NCBI GenBank assembly: GCA_903843965.1
Contig: CAIMRY010000017.1
Location: 62,001 to 126,000 of the forward strand
Direction of reading: 5' to 3'
DNA length: 64,000 nt
Origin: an uncultured delta proteobacterium
GTDB lineage: Bacteria > Desulfobacterota > Desulfovibrionia > Desulfovibrionales > Desulfovibrionaceae
The notes below the pieces were generated by a model, which was not told the DNA's origin, searched no databases, and saw nothing but the letters and a program-made list of their open reading frames with translations. This document shows, piece after piece, positions 19,640-26,921 of the stretch (its first letter is position 1; each line of letters opens with the position of its first letter). Made by a program: the position numbers and the translations under genes.

Positions 19640-19742
19640 TTTTGGTGCGATTTTCCCTTGCTCCTGTCATTTCCTTTTGGTAGATGTCTCATTAAGAATG
19701 GCTGAGGGTGGTTTTTCACAACCGCAAAAGAGGGAAGGAAAC

Positions 19743-21251
19743 ATGAAAAAGATTTACGCGATCGCCTTGCTCGGACTGATGGTCCTGGGCCTGGCGGCGA
19801 CGGCTTCCGCCGCCGAAATCAAAGCTACCGGCAAATGGCAGATTGACGCGACCATGCAGAACGCCGACTTCTTGAAGAAGGGCGCTGTCAGCGAAGACAA
19901 GCAGTTCAACATCGAGCAGCGCGTCCGCACCGCCTTTGAGTTCATCGCCAACGAGAACCTGAAGGGCGTCCTGGACATCCAGATCGGCACCGCTAACTGG
20001 GGTACCGGCGCCATGAGCGTCGGCGCTGGCCGTTCCATCAGCACCGCCGCCTACACCCTGGGCGCCGACCAGGCTGGCAACGGCAACATCATGCTGCGCC
20101 GTGGCTTTGTTGACTTCAAGTGGCCCGGCACCAAGGTCAACTTCCTCGTCGGCTACCAGACCGTGTCCCTGCCCGCAGCCTTTGGCGGCGGCAGCGCCAT
20201 CCTGGACGACCAGGTCGCCGCTGCGGTCATGGTTGCTCCCCTGACCGACAACATCAAGCTGCTGGCTGGCTATGCCCGCCCGTACGACTCCAACCCCTCC
20301 CAGACCACTACTGCTGGTGGCGTGACCGGCTCCGGCACCTCCACTGACGTGGTCTTCGCCGCTGTGCCCATGGACTTCACGGGCTTCAACATCACCCCGT
20401 TTGGCGCGTATGCCAACATTGGCGCCTCGACCGTCGCCACCGGCCTGAACACCTCCGGCGGCGCCGGCGCTGTGATGGGCCTCAGCGGCGTGAACAGCAC
20501 CTCCAACCAGGGAATGCGTGCCTACTGGGGTGGCGTTGCCGCCACTGTCACCGCTCTGGACAGCTTCAAGTTCATGGGTGACTTCAACTACGGCAAGGTC
20601 GCCGGAAGCGGTAACAGGAACTCCAACAACCGCGCTGGCTGGATGGCCGACATCGCCGTTGACTACACTGGCTTCAAGATGATGACCCCGGAAGCCTTCT
20701 TCGTGTACTCCTCTGGTGAGAAGGGCAACTCCACCGACGGTGGCCAGTCCGGCTCCAACCGTATGCCCAGCCTTGGCAACCCGCAGACCTGGGCCGTCGG
20801 CTCCTTCTTCTTCGGCGACAGGAACTTCATCACCTCCTACACGGGTCAGGACGGCTACGTCCAGCGCATCATGGGCTTCTGGACTGCTGGCGTGTCCTTG
20901 AAGGACATCAAGCTGATCGACAAGTTCAGCCACACTGCCAACCTGTTGTACGTCAAGGGCACCAACGACAAGAGGTTCATCAGCGAGCGCACGACCTCCA
21001 CTGCCGCCAACTCCAACGGCGCCGCCTACGGCGGCTTCCTGACCACCAAGGACTCCTTGTGGGAAGTGGACTTCAACACCAAGTACATGATCTACGACGA
21101 ACTGGCTGTTAACCTGGACCTGGGTTACATCAACGCCAACTTCGACAAGAACGTGTGGGGCGCTTCCAAGGCCTCCAACGCTGCTGACATCAAGCAGTAC
21201 GGCAACAACGACGCCTACAGCGCTCGTCTTGGCGTGGTTTACAGCTTCTAG
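19743..21251 (+). CDS. Outer membrane homotrimeric porin 2
   Basis: A 502-residue paralogue of porin 1. Signal peptide 1-24 (TASAAE), the same conserved first third (AFEFIANENLKGVLDIQIGT), and C-terminal VVYSF. It differs from porin 1 mainly in loops: after NPSQTTT, around GNRNSNNRAGWMAD, and in a longer insert with SERTTSTAANSNG near the end. The extension VWGASKASNAADIKQYGNND is shared with porin 3 but not porin 1, so 2 and 3 are the closer pair. GAGGGAAGGAAAC precedes the ATG. The pattern of a constant barrel and variable loops suggests selection on channel properties or phage and antibody exposure. Confidence 0.92.
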   Translation: MKKIYAIALLGLMVLGLAATASAAEIKATGKWQIDATMQNADFLKKGAVSEDKQFNIEQRVRTAFEFIANENLKGVLDIQIGTANWGTGAMSVGAGRSISTAAYTLGADQAGNGNIMLRRGFVDFKWPGTKVNFLVGYQTVSLPAAFGGGSAILDDQVAAAVMVAPLTDNIKLLAGYARPYDSNPSQTTTAGGVTGSGTSTDVVFAAVPMDFTGFNITPFGAYANIGASTVATGLNTSGGAGAVMGLSGVNSTSNQGMRAYWGGVAATVTALDSFKFMGDFNYGKVAGSGNRNSNNRAGWMADIAVDYTGFKMMTPEAFFVYSSGEKGNSTDGGQSGSNRMPSLGNPQTWAVGSFFFGDRNFITSYTGQDGYVQRIMGFWTAGVSLKDIKLIDKFSHTANLLYVKGTNDKRFISERTTSTAANSNGAAYGGFLTTKDSLWEVDFNTKYMIYDELAVNLDLGYINANFDKNVWGASKASNAADIKQYGNNDAYSARLGVVYSF

Positions 21252-21281
21252 ACCAGACACATAACCACCTGACGCCTTCTT

Positions 21282-21317
21282 GGGGCCGGAGCGAAAGCTC
21301 CGGCCCCTTCTTGTTTC
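21282..21317 (+). terminator. Terminator of porin 2
   Basis: GGGGCCGGAGC-GAAA-GCTCCGGCCCC followed by TTCTTGTTTC; GNRA tetraloop and T-rich tail. Confidence 0.93.
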
Positions 21318-21321
21318 TGCG

Positions 21322-21351
21322 GTAAAGATATTTGTACAAATCATGATTTCC
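21322..21351. promoter_or_regulatory. Operator-like sites upstream of porin 3
   Basis: GTAAAGATATTTGTAC (21322-21337), preceded by CG, is the degenerate third copy of the porin palindrome, 103 bases before the start. Overlapping its end is GTACAAATCATGATTTCC (21334-21351), which matches 16 of 18 bases of the palindromic site in front of amtB. Confidence 0.5.
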
Positions 21352-21440
21352 CCCTTGATTTTCCTCGTAGAGTCAACTAAGAAGTGCTTACTCACATCGT
21401 GGTGACGAAGTGAAACATTTTGTTTGAAGGGGTGCATGGC

Positions 21441-22946
21441 ATGAAAAAGCTCGGTGTTTTTGGAATGGTTGTGTTTCTGCTTCTTGCTTCGGCAAGTATC
21501 TCCTTTGGCATGGAAGTCCAGGCCAAGGGGTACTGGTGGATCGAAGGCGTCATGAGGAACGGCTGGGACTTCCTCGGCAAGGGTGCCGCAACCAGCGAGG
21601 ACAAGACCATCAACATTGAGCAGAAGTTGCGCACCCAGTTCCACTTCATCGCCAATGAGAACCTGCGCGGCGTCCTGGACACCCAGATCGGCACCACGAA
21701 CTGGGGCAATGGCATGCTGGCCGTCGGCTCTGGCCGGTCCATCTCCACAGCTGCGTACACCCTCGGCGCCAACCAGGCAGGCAACGGCAACATCATGCTC
21801 CGCCAGGGCTACGTTGAATACAAGTGGCCCAACACGCTGGTGAACATCAAAGTCGGCTTCCAGACCCTGACCCTGCCTGCGGCCTTTGGCGGCGGCAGCG
21901 CCATCCTGGACGACCAGATTGCGGCCGCAGTGGTCAGCGCCCCCCTCACTGACAACATCTCGCTCTTGGCCGGCTACGCCCGTCCGTATGACGGCAACCC
22001 CTCCCAGACCAGCACCGGCACAGGCCTCACCGGCTCCGGCACCGCCACCGATGTCGTTTTCGCCGCGCTGCCCGTCACTTTGAAGGGCGCGACCATCATC
22101 CCCTTTGCAGCCTACGCCAACGCTGGCGCGAAGACCCTCAGCGGAAACGGGGCAGGGACCTCCGCCGGGTTCGCCGGGCCGAACAGCTCCGCCGGTGAAG
22201 GCATCCGCGCGTACTGGGGCGGCGTTGCAGCCACGGTGACGGCGCTGGACAACTTCAAGTTCATGTCGGACTTCAACTACGGCAAGGCCACCTTCAACAA
22301 CAACGCCGCCACGGACCGCAAGGGCGGCCGCCAGGGCTTCCTGTTCGACGCCGCCGTGGACTACACCGGTTTTTCCATGCTCACGCCTGAGGCCTTCTTC
22401 ACGTACTCCTCCGGTGAGAACGGCAACAGCTCCCAGGGCGGCACCTCTGAGCGCATGCCTGTGCTCGGCACCCCGCAGAACTGGACCGTTGGCTCCTTCT
22501 TCTTCGGCGAACGCCTGGAGCTCAGCGGCTCCATCAACACCACCGCAGGCTACACCAGCAACACCCTGGGCTACTGGGCCGCTGGCGTCACCTTGAAGAA
22601 CATCACCCTGCTCGACAAGTTCTCGCACGACTTCACCGTGTTGTACGCCCGCGGCACCAACGACAAGGACTACATCAAGGAGCTGAACAACGGCGGCGTC
22701 AGCAACGTTCGCAACGCCAACTACGCCGGCTTCCTGACCACCAAGGACTCCCTGTGGGAAGTTGACTTCAACACCCGCTACAAGATTTATGACGAACTGA
22801 CGCTTCTGGTGTACACGGGCTACATCCGTGCCGACTTCGACAAGGACGTCTGGGGCGCCTCCAGCCTGAGCAACGCCGCAGACATCAGGCAGTACAGCAA
22901 GTCCGACGCCTACAAGCTGGGCGTGGGCCTGAACTACTTCTTCTAG
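21441..22946 (+). CDS. Outer membrane homotrimeric porin 3
   Basis: A 501-residue third paralogue. Signal peptide 1-22 (SISFGME), conserved block NLRGVLDTQIGTTNW and GYVEYKWPNTLVNI, C-terminal LNYFF. The most diverged of the three at the N-terminus (MEVQAKGYWWIEGVMRNGWD) and with a weaker ribosome site (AAGGGG, about nine bases from the ATG), so perhaps expressed less. Its upstream region carries a second palindrome shared with amtB, hinting at different control. Confidence 0.92.
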   Translation: MKKLGVFGMVVFLLLASASISFGMEVQAKGYWWIEGVMRNGWDFLGKGAATSEDKTINIEQKLRTQFHFIANENLRGVLDTQIGTTNWGNGMLAVGSGRSISTAAYTLGANQAGNGNIMLRQGYVEYKWPNTLVNIKVGFQTLTLPAAFGGGSAILDDQIAAAVVSAPLTDNISLLAGYARPYDGNPSQTSTGTGLTGSGTATDVVFAALPVTLKGATIIPFAAYANAGAKTLSGNGAGTSAGFAGPNSSAGEGIRAYWGGVAATVTALDNFKFMSDFNYGKATFNNNAATDRKGGRQGFLFDAAVDYTGFSMLTPEAFFTYSSGENGNSSQGGTSERMPVLGTPQNWTVGSFFFGERLELSGSINTTAGYTSNTLGYWAAGVTLKNITLLDKFSHDFTVLYARGTNDKDYIKELNNGGVSNVRNANYAGFLTTKDSLWEVDFNTRYKIYDELTLLVYTGYIRADFDKDVWGASSLSNAADIRQYSKSDAYKLGVGLNYFF

Positions 22947-22975
22947 CCCAAAGCTCCTTTTCACCACGAAAGCCA

Positions 22976-23009
22976 GGGGCCGGGACGAAAGTTCCGGCCC
23001 CTTCTTCGT
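22976..23009 (+). terminator. Terminator of porin 3
   Basis: GGGGCCGGGAC-GAAA-GTTCCGGCCCC followed by TTCTTCG. Same architecture as the porin 2 terminator with one G-T pair. Confidence 0.9.
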
Positions 23010-23103
23010 GCCTGGTTCGACCTCGACTTTCGCGCCCCCCTGGGATAGATTACACACCCCAAACGGTCGAACTCAGCAACACTCCACGTTTTCGAGGTCC
23101 TGC

Positions 23104-24432
23104 ATGCCCTGCCGCATTCTCCGCGTTCCCGCCGAAATGGACACGCCCGGCGTTCTGGCCTGGCTCAAGGAACGCAAAGACCCTGGCCTGGATGTCACCA
23201 CCACCGTGCGCAGCATCCTGGACACCGTGCGCAAGGACGGCGATCAGGCCCTGCGCCGCTATACCCGCCGCTTCGACGCGCCGGACCTGCCCGCGCGCAT
23301 GGGCGTGCCTGTGCGCGCCATCCGCTCCGCCCTGAAGGAGGTTCCCGCAGCCGACCTGGACATCCTGCGCGAGGCCATCGCCAACGTGCGCGACTTCCAC
23401 GCCCGGCAGGCCGAGCAGTCCTGGTTCACCACCGCGCCGGACGGCAGCGTGCTGGGCCAGATGGTGCGCCCTGTGGACCGCGTGGGGCTTTATGTGCCCG
23501 GCGGCCAGGGGGGCGAGACCCCGCTCATCTCCAGCCTGATCATGAACGCCGTGCCTGCGCAGGTGGCCGGGGTCACGGACATCGCCGTGGTCTCCCCCCC
23601 GCGCAAGGACTCCAGCCTGAACCCGTACATCCTGGCTACGGCCGCCCTGCTCGGCATCACCGAGATCCACCGCGCGGGCAGCGCCTGGGCCATCGCGGCC
23701 CTGGCCTACGGCACCAGGAGCATCCGCCCCTGCGACGTCATCGCCGGGCCGGGCAACATCTACGTGGCCACGGCCAAGGCCCTGCTCGTGGGCGAGGTCG
23801 GCATCGACATGATCGCGGGCCCAAGCGAGATCGTCATCCTGGCCGACGACACGGCCAACCCGGCCTGGCTGGCCGCAGACATGCTCTCCCAGGCCGAGCA
23901 CGACCCCCTGGCCGCCGCCCTGTGCATCACCGCGAGCCCGAAGCTGGCCGAAGGCGTGCGCCAGGCCCTGGCCGGGCAGCTGCCAAAGCTTTCGCGCAAC
24001 GAACTGGCCCGAAAGGCCCTGGACCTGTGGGGCGGCGTGCTGGTGGTGGACAGCCTGGAGGAGGGCCTCGCCCTGGTCAACGCCATCGCGCCGGAGCACC
24101 TGGAGCTGGCCGTGGCCGAGCCCTTTGGGCTGCTTGGCCGCGTGCGCAACGCCGGGGCCATCTTCCTGGGCCAGCACTGCCCGGAGCCCGTGGGCGACTA
24201 TTTCGCCGGGCCGAACCACGTGCTGCCCACGCTTGGCACCGCTCGCTTCTCCTCGGCCCTATCGGTGCAAACCTTCTGCAAGAAATCCAGCATCATCGCC
24301 ACCACGCCGGAGTACCTGCGCAGGCACGGGGCCAAGATCGCCCGCATGGCGCACCTGGAGGGCCTCACGGCCCATGCCGCAAGCGTCCAGTGCCGCCTGG
24401 ACGACATGGAAACAAACGGCAGCGACCTCTAA
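23104..24432 (+). CDS. hisD: Histidinol dehydrogenase
   Basis: A 442-residue zinc enzyme for the last two oxidations in histidine synthesis. Family motifs: the NAD-binding region VGLYVPGGQGGETPLISS, AGPGNIYVATAKALL, DMIAGPSEIVILAD, the metal and catalytic segment SQAEHDPLA, and APEHLEL with the catalytic Glu/His. Full length. I chose the ATG with CGAGG seven bases upstream; the reading frame extends further 5' without good starts. Followed after 29 bases by purC, with no other his genes nearby, so histidine genes are dispersed in this genome. Confidence 0.95.
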   Translation: MPCRILRVPAEMDTPGVLAWLKERKDPGLDVTTTVRSILDTVRKDGDQALRRYTRRFDAPDLPARMGVPVRAIRSALKEVPAADLDILREAIANVRDFHARQAEQSWFTTAPDGSVLGQMVRPVDRVGLYVPGGQGGETPLISSLIMNAVPAQVAGVTDIAVVSPPRKDSSLNPYILATAALLGITEIHRAGSAWAIAALAYGTRSIRPCDVIAGPGNIYVATAKALLVGEVGIDMIAGPSEIVILADDTANPAWLAADMLSQAEHDPLAAALCITASPKLAEGVRQALAGQLPKLSRNELARKALDLWGGVLVVDSLEEGLALVNAIAPEHLELAVAEPFGLLGRVRNAGAIFLGQHCPEPVGDYFAGPNHVLPTLGTARFSSALSVQTFCKKSSIIATTPEYLRRHGAKIARMAHLEGLTAHAASVQCRLDDMETNGSDL

Positions 24433-24461
24433 CCTCGCCGCAACAGCCTACGGAGCACGCC

Positions 24462-25370
24462 ATGCAATGCGTCACCAGCACCAGCCTCGCCGAATACCCG
24501 CTGCTCTCGCGCGGGAAGGTGCGCGACATCTACGAAACCGGCCCGGACTCCCTGCTCATCGTCACCACGGACCGCATCTCGGCCTTTGACGTGATCATGG
24601 ACGACCCCATCCCGCTCAAGGGTGTGGTCCTGAACCAGATCACCCTGTTCTGGATGGAGAAATTCGCGCACCTGGCGCCCAACCATTTGCTGGCCACGGA
24701 GGTCAAGGACTTTCCCAAGCCCCTGCAGGCCCACGCCGACCTGCTGGAGGGCCGCAGCGTGCTGGTGCGCCGGGCCAAGCCCCTGGCCATCGAGTGCATC
24801 GTGCGCGGCTACATCACCGGCAGCGGCTGGAAGGACTACCAGAAGACCGGCCAGGTCAGCGGGCACACCCTGCCCCAGGGCCTGCGCGAGTCCGACAAGC
24901 TGGCCCAGCCCCTGTTCACGCCGTCCACCAAGGCCGACCTGGGCGAGCACGACGAGAACATCTCCGTGGCCGAGGCCATGCGCATCACCGGGCAGGACCT
25001 GGCCGCAAAGGCCCAGGAGCTGGCGCTGGGCATTTACTCGGCCGGGCGCGACTACGCCAAGGGGCGCGGCATCATCATCGCGGACACCAAGTTCGAGTTC
25101 GGCACGGTCAAGGAAGGCGGGGTCGACCAGCTGATCCTCATCGACGAGGTGCTGACCCCGGACTCCTCGCGCTTCTGGCCCATGAGCGGCTATGCGCCGG
25201 GCCGGGGCCAGCAGAGCTTTGACAAGCAGTTTCTGCGCGACTGGCTGGAGGCGATCGCGTTCAACAAGCGCCCGCCCGCGCCCAAAATTCCGCAGGAGAT
25301 CATCGACCAGACCAGGACCAAGTACCTGGAGGCCTACCGCCTGCTGACCGGGCGCGAGCTCGGCATCTAG
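24462..25370 (+). CDS. purC: SAICAR synthetase
   Basis: A 302-residue ATP-dependent ligase (phosphoribosylaminoimidazole-succinocarboxamide synthase) of purine biosynthesis. It starts with SLAEYPLLSRGKVRDIYE and shows TTDRISAFDVIMDDPIP, the signature LAIECIVRGYITGSGWKDY and IIADTKFEFG. Length matches the ~300-residue subgroup rather than the ~240-residue one. CGGAG is upstream. It lies between hisD and two tiny membrane-protein genes whose first ribosome binding site directly follows the purC stop. Confidence 0.95.
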   Translation: MQCVTSTSLAEYPLLSRGKVRDIYETGPDSLLIVTTDRISAFDVIMDDPIPLKGVVLNQITLFWMEKFAHLAPNHLLATEVKDFPKPLQAHADLLEGRSVLVRRAKPLAIECIVRGYITGSGWKDYQKTGQVSGHTLPQGLRESDKLAQPLFTPSTKADLGEHDENISVAEAMRITGQDLAAKAQELALGIYSAGRDYAKGRGIIIADTKFEFGTVKEGGVDQLILIDEVLTPDSSRFWPMSGYAPGRGQQSFDKQFLRDWLEAIAFNKRPPAPKIPQEIIDQTRTKYLEAYRLLTGRELGI

Positions 25371-25380
25371 AAGGAGCAGT

Positions 25381-25548
25381 ATGGACGCCGTATGGATTCT
25401 ATTGGCCGTGGTGGTGGCCTGGTTCGCCATGAGCCGCCTGATGCCCGGCCTGGGCCGGGGCTGAGGCCCCAAGAAGCAGTGCGGCTGGACGCCGCCCTCC
25501 GCCCCGGAAAAGACAAACCCCGAAGACAAGGACAGCCAGGCCAAGTAA
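25381..25548 (+). CDS. Small membrane protein 1, candidate selenoprotein (in-frame UGA)
   Basis: Starts ten bases after purC behind a perfect AAGGAG. The first 27 codons give one membrane helix (VWILLAVVVAWFAM) and a basic PGLGRG end, then TGA (25462-25464). The same frame continues 27 more codons (GPKKQCGW...PEK...KDSQAK) to a TAA. Read as selenocysteine, the product is 55 residues with Sec28 right after the helix and a Cys six residues later. The neighbour has the same plan, including the tail. A 5-bp hairpin with a bulged U lies 18 bases after the UGA, as in bacterial SECIS elements. I recognise no family. Alternative: a 27-residue peptide ending at the TGA. The recoding is inferred; the frame and hairpin are seen. 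Confidence 0.65.
25481..25495 (+). promoter_or_regulatory. SECIS-like hairpin 1
   Basis: GCGGC-TGGAC-GCCGC directly preceded by an unpaired T (25480) and a further G-C pair. It begins 16 bases after the UGA. A GG in the loop and a bulged U below the upper stem recall the bacterial SelB-binding hairpin. Confidence 0.5.
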
Positions 25549-25578
25549 GCCGGGCCAAGCCAGGCAAAGGCGTACGCC

Positions 25579-25734
25579 ATGTGGGACAACATCCTGTTTC
25601 TGCTCACCCTTGCGGGGGTCGTCGTCGTGTATGTGGGCTTTGTGCTGCCGAAATTCGGCATGCGGGGCTGAATGCCCCAGCCCCCGGACGTCTGGGAGAC
25701 GCCCGAGAAGCCCAAGGATTCCGACAAGGCTTGA
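25579..25734 (+). CDS. Small membrane protein 2, candidate selenoprotein (in-frame UGA)
   Basis: Thirty codons encode one membrane helix (ILFLLTLAGVVVVYVGFVL) followed by PKFGMRG, then TGA (25669-25671), then 20 codons in frame (MPQPPDVWETPEKPKDSDKA) to a final TGA. With selenocysteine at codon 31 the product has 51 residues. It parallels protein 1 before the UGA (P-x-[LF]-G-x-[RG]-G) and after it (W, TP, PEK, KDS). A hairpin stands at the same distance from the UGA. An ATG immediately follows the UGA, so termination with reinitiation is the main alternative. Ribosome site weak (AAAGG). The final stop overlaps the rpsF promoter. No selA/B/C/D genes are in the window. Confidence 0.62.
25689..25701 (+). 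promoter_or_regulatory. SECIS-like hairpin 2
   Basis: CGTCT-GGG-AGACG with a single bulged A below it and two further G-C pairs (GG/CC). The stem starts 17 bases after the UGA, within one base of the equivalent position in hairpin 1, although the two sequences are unrelated. Confidence 0.5.
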
Positions 25735-25759
25735 CAGAGTGCATCTGAGCAAGTAAGAG
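25731..25759 (+). promoter_or_regulatory. Promoter of the rpsF operon
   Basis: Consensus -35 TTGACA, 17-base spacer, -10 TAAGAG. The -35 contains the final stop codon of small membrane protein 2. Confidence 0.55.
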
Positions 25760-25776
25760 CACCCCTCTACCTTGCT

Positions 25777-25804
25777 CTTCCCCTGTGCGGGAAGGGCCAA
25801 AGCC
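25777..25804 (+). promoter_or_regulatory. rpsF leader hairpins
   Basis: CTTCCC-CTGTGC-GGGAAG is followed at once by GGGC-CAAA-GCCC, just before the rpsF ribosome site. Leaders of rpsF are known in many bacteria to bind S6:S18 for autoregulation. The position fits, but I cannot match the conserved binding core. Confidence 0.3.
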
Positions 25805-25819
25805 CAAAAGGAGATTTAC

Positions 25820-26158
25820 ATGCTCAACAACTACGAGACTCTGCTGCTCCTGAGTCCGGAACTGGCGGAAGAAAACCGCAAGGAGATTCTGACGAATCTC
25901 ACCGGGATCATCGAGCGCGACGGGGGGAAACTCACCCTCGTCGATGACTGGGGCATCAAGATTCTGGCCTACCCCGTGCGCAAGCTGACGCGCGGCCATT
26001 ACGTCCGCCTCGAATACCTCGCCCCTGGGGCGCTGGTGGCCGAGCTGGAGCGCAACGTCCGCATCACGGACGGCATCTTCAAGTTCGTCACCGTCCGTCT
26101 GGCCGACGCCGCGCCTGCCGCCGCCGCCGCGCCTGCGCCCGTGACAGAGGAGGCCTAA
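25820..26158 (+). CDS. rpsF: 30S ribosomal protein S6
   Basis: A 112-residue ribosomal protein that pairs with S18 on the platform of the 30S subunit. Typical features: NNYETLLLLSPEL at the start, GGKLTLVDDWGIKILAYPV and KLTRGHYVRLEY. The C-terminus is an Ala/Pro-rich extension (AAPAAAAAPAPVTEEA). AAAAGGAG precedes the ATG. First gene of rpsF-rpsR-rplI-dnaB, a widespread order in bacteria. Confidence 0.97.
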   Translation: MLNNYETLLLLSPELAEENRKEILTNLTGIIERDGGKLTLVDDWGIKILAYPVRKLTRGHYVRLEYLAPGALVAELERNVRITDGIFKFVTVRLADAAPAAAAAPAPVTEEA

Positions 26159-26161
26159 GTC

Positions 26162-26422
26162 ATGGCATTCCGCAAGAAGTTCACCCCGAAAAGAAAGTTC
26201 TGCCGTTTTTGCGCGGACAAGAACCTGCCGCTTGACTACAAGCGTGCGGACATCCTGCGCGACTACATCACCGAGCGTGGCAAGATCATCGCCCGTCGCA
26301 TCACCGGCACCTGCGCCAAGCATCAGCGCAGCCTGACCACCGAGATCAAGCGCGCCCGGCAGATGGCTCTGTTGTTCTACACCACTGTGCACAGCACGGA
26401 CGTCAAGAAGAAGACCGTCTAG
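26162..26422 (+). CDS. rpsR: 30S ribosomal protein S18
   Basis: An 86-residue basic protein starting [16 protein letters not shown] and carrying the family block [32 protein letters not shown], which binds S6 and 16S rRNA. Three bases separate it from rpsF. The two Cys in CRFC and the Cys in GTCAKHQ recall the zinc-binding (C+) form of S18, though the set is not complete enough to be sure. Confidence 0.97.
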   Translation: MAFRKKFTPKRKFCRFCADKNLPLDYKRADILRDYITERGKIIARRITGTCAKHQRSLTTEIKRARQMALLFYTTVHSTDVKKKTV

Positions 26423-26435
26423 GAGGGCATGACCA

Positions 26436-26921
26436 ATGAAACTCATCCTGCGAGCCGACGTTGATGCCCTGGGCCGCCTGGGGGACATCGTCGCGGTCAA
26501 GCCCGGCTTTGGGCGAAACTACCTGATTCCCCAGGGCCTGGCCATGATGGCTTCCGAGGCCAATCTGAAACAGTTTGAACTGGAGCGCAAGAAGCTGGCC
26601 GGACAGGCCGACTCCCTGCGCGCCGAGGCCACTGACCTGGCCGAAAAGATCGCCAAGGCCAATGTGGCCATCACCGTGCGCGTGGGCGAAGGCGACAAGC
26701 TTTACGGCTCCGTCACCGCCGCCAACATCGCCGACGCCTTGCTGGAGCAGGGCATCGAGATCGATCGCCGCAAGATCGACATGCCTGACGCCATCCGCGC
26801 GCTGGGCGAGTACGACGTGGAGATCCGCCTGCACCCCGACGTGAAGGGCGAACTGAAACTGCGCGTGATCAAGCATGGACAGCCTGAAAAAGCACCCGAA
26901 CTTGAGCAGCCCGAGGCATAG
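26436..26921 (+). CDS. rplI: 50S ribosomal protein L9
   Basis: A 161-residue ribosomal protein. The N-terminal rRNA-binding domain reads MKLILRADVDALGRLGDIVAVKPGFGRNYLIPQGLA, followed by a long central helix (about 40-80) and the C-terminal domain (KLYGSVTAANIADAL, EYDVEIRLHPDVKGELKLRV). It runs slightly longer than E. coli L9 with an acidic tail. GGAGGG precedes the ATG. Its last 47 bases overlap the start of dnaB in another frame. Confidence 0.97.
   Translation: MKLILRADVDALGRLGDIVAVKPGFGRNYLIPQGLAMMASEANLKQFELERKKLAGQADSLRAEATDLAEKIAKANVAITVRVGEGDKLYGSVTAANIADALLEQGIEIDRRKIDMPDAIRALGEYDVEIRLHPDVKGELKLRVIKHGQPEKAPELEQPEA

Noticed and set aside
19639-19665. A possible sigma-54 promoter before porin 2 (TTGGTGCG...TTGC)
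   Set aside because: The GG and GC are 14 bases apart instead of 10.
19716-23057. A 1113-codon minus-strand frame across porins 2 and 3
   Set aside because: It is antisense to two clear porins and crosses their terminators. The repeated pattern comes from porin similarity.
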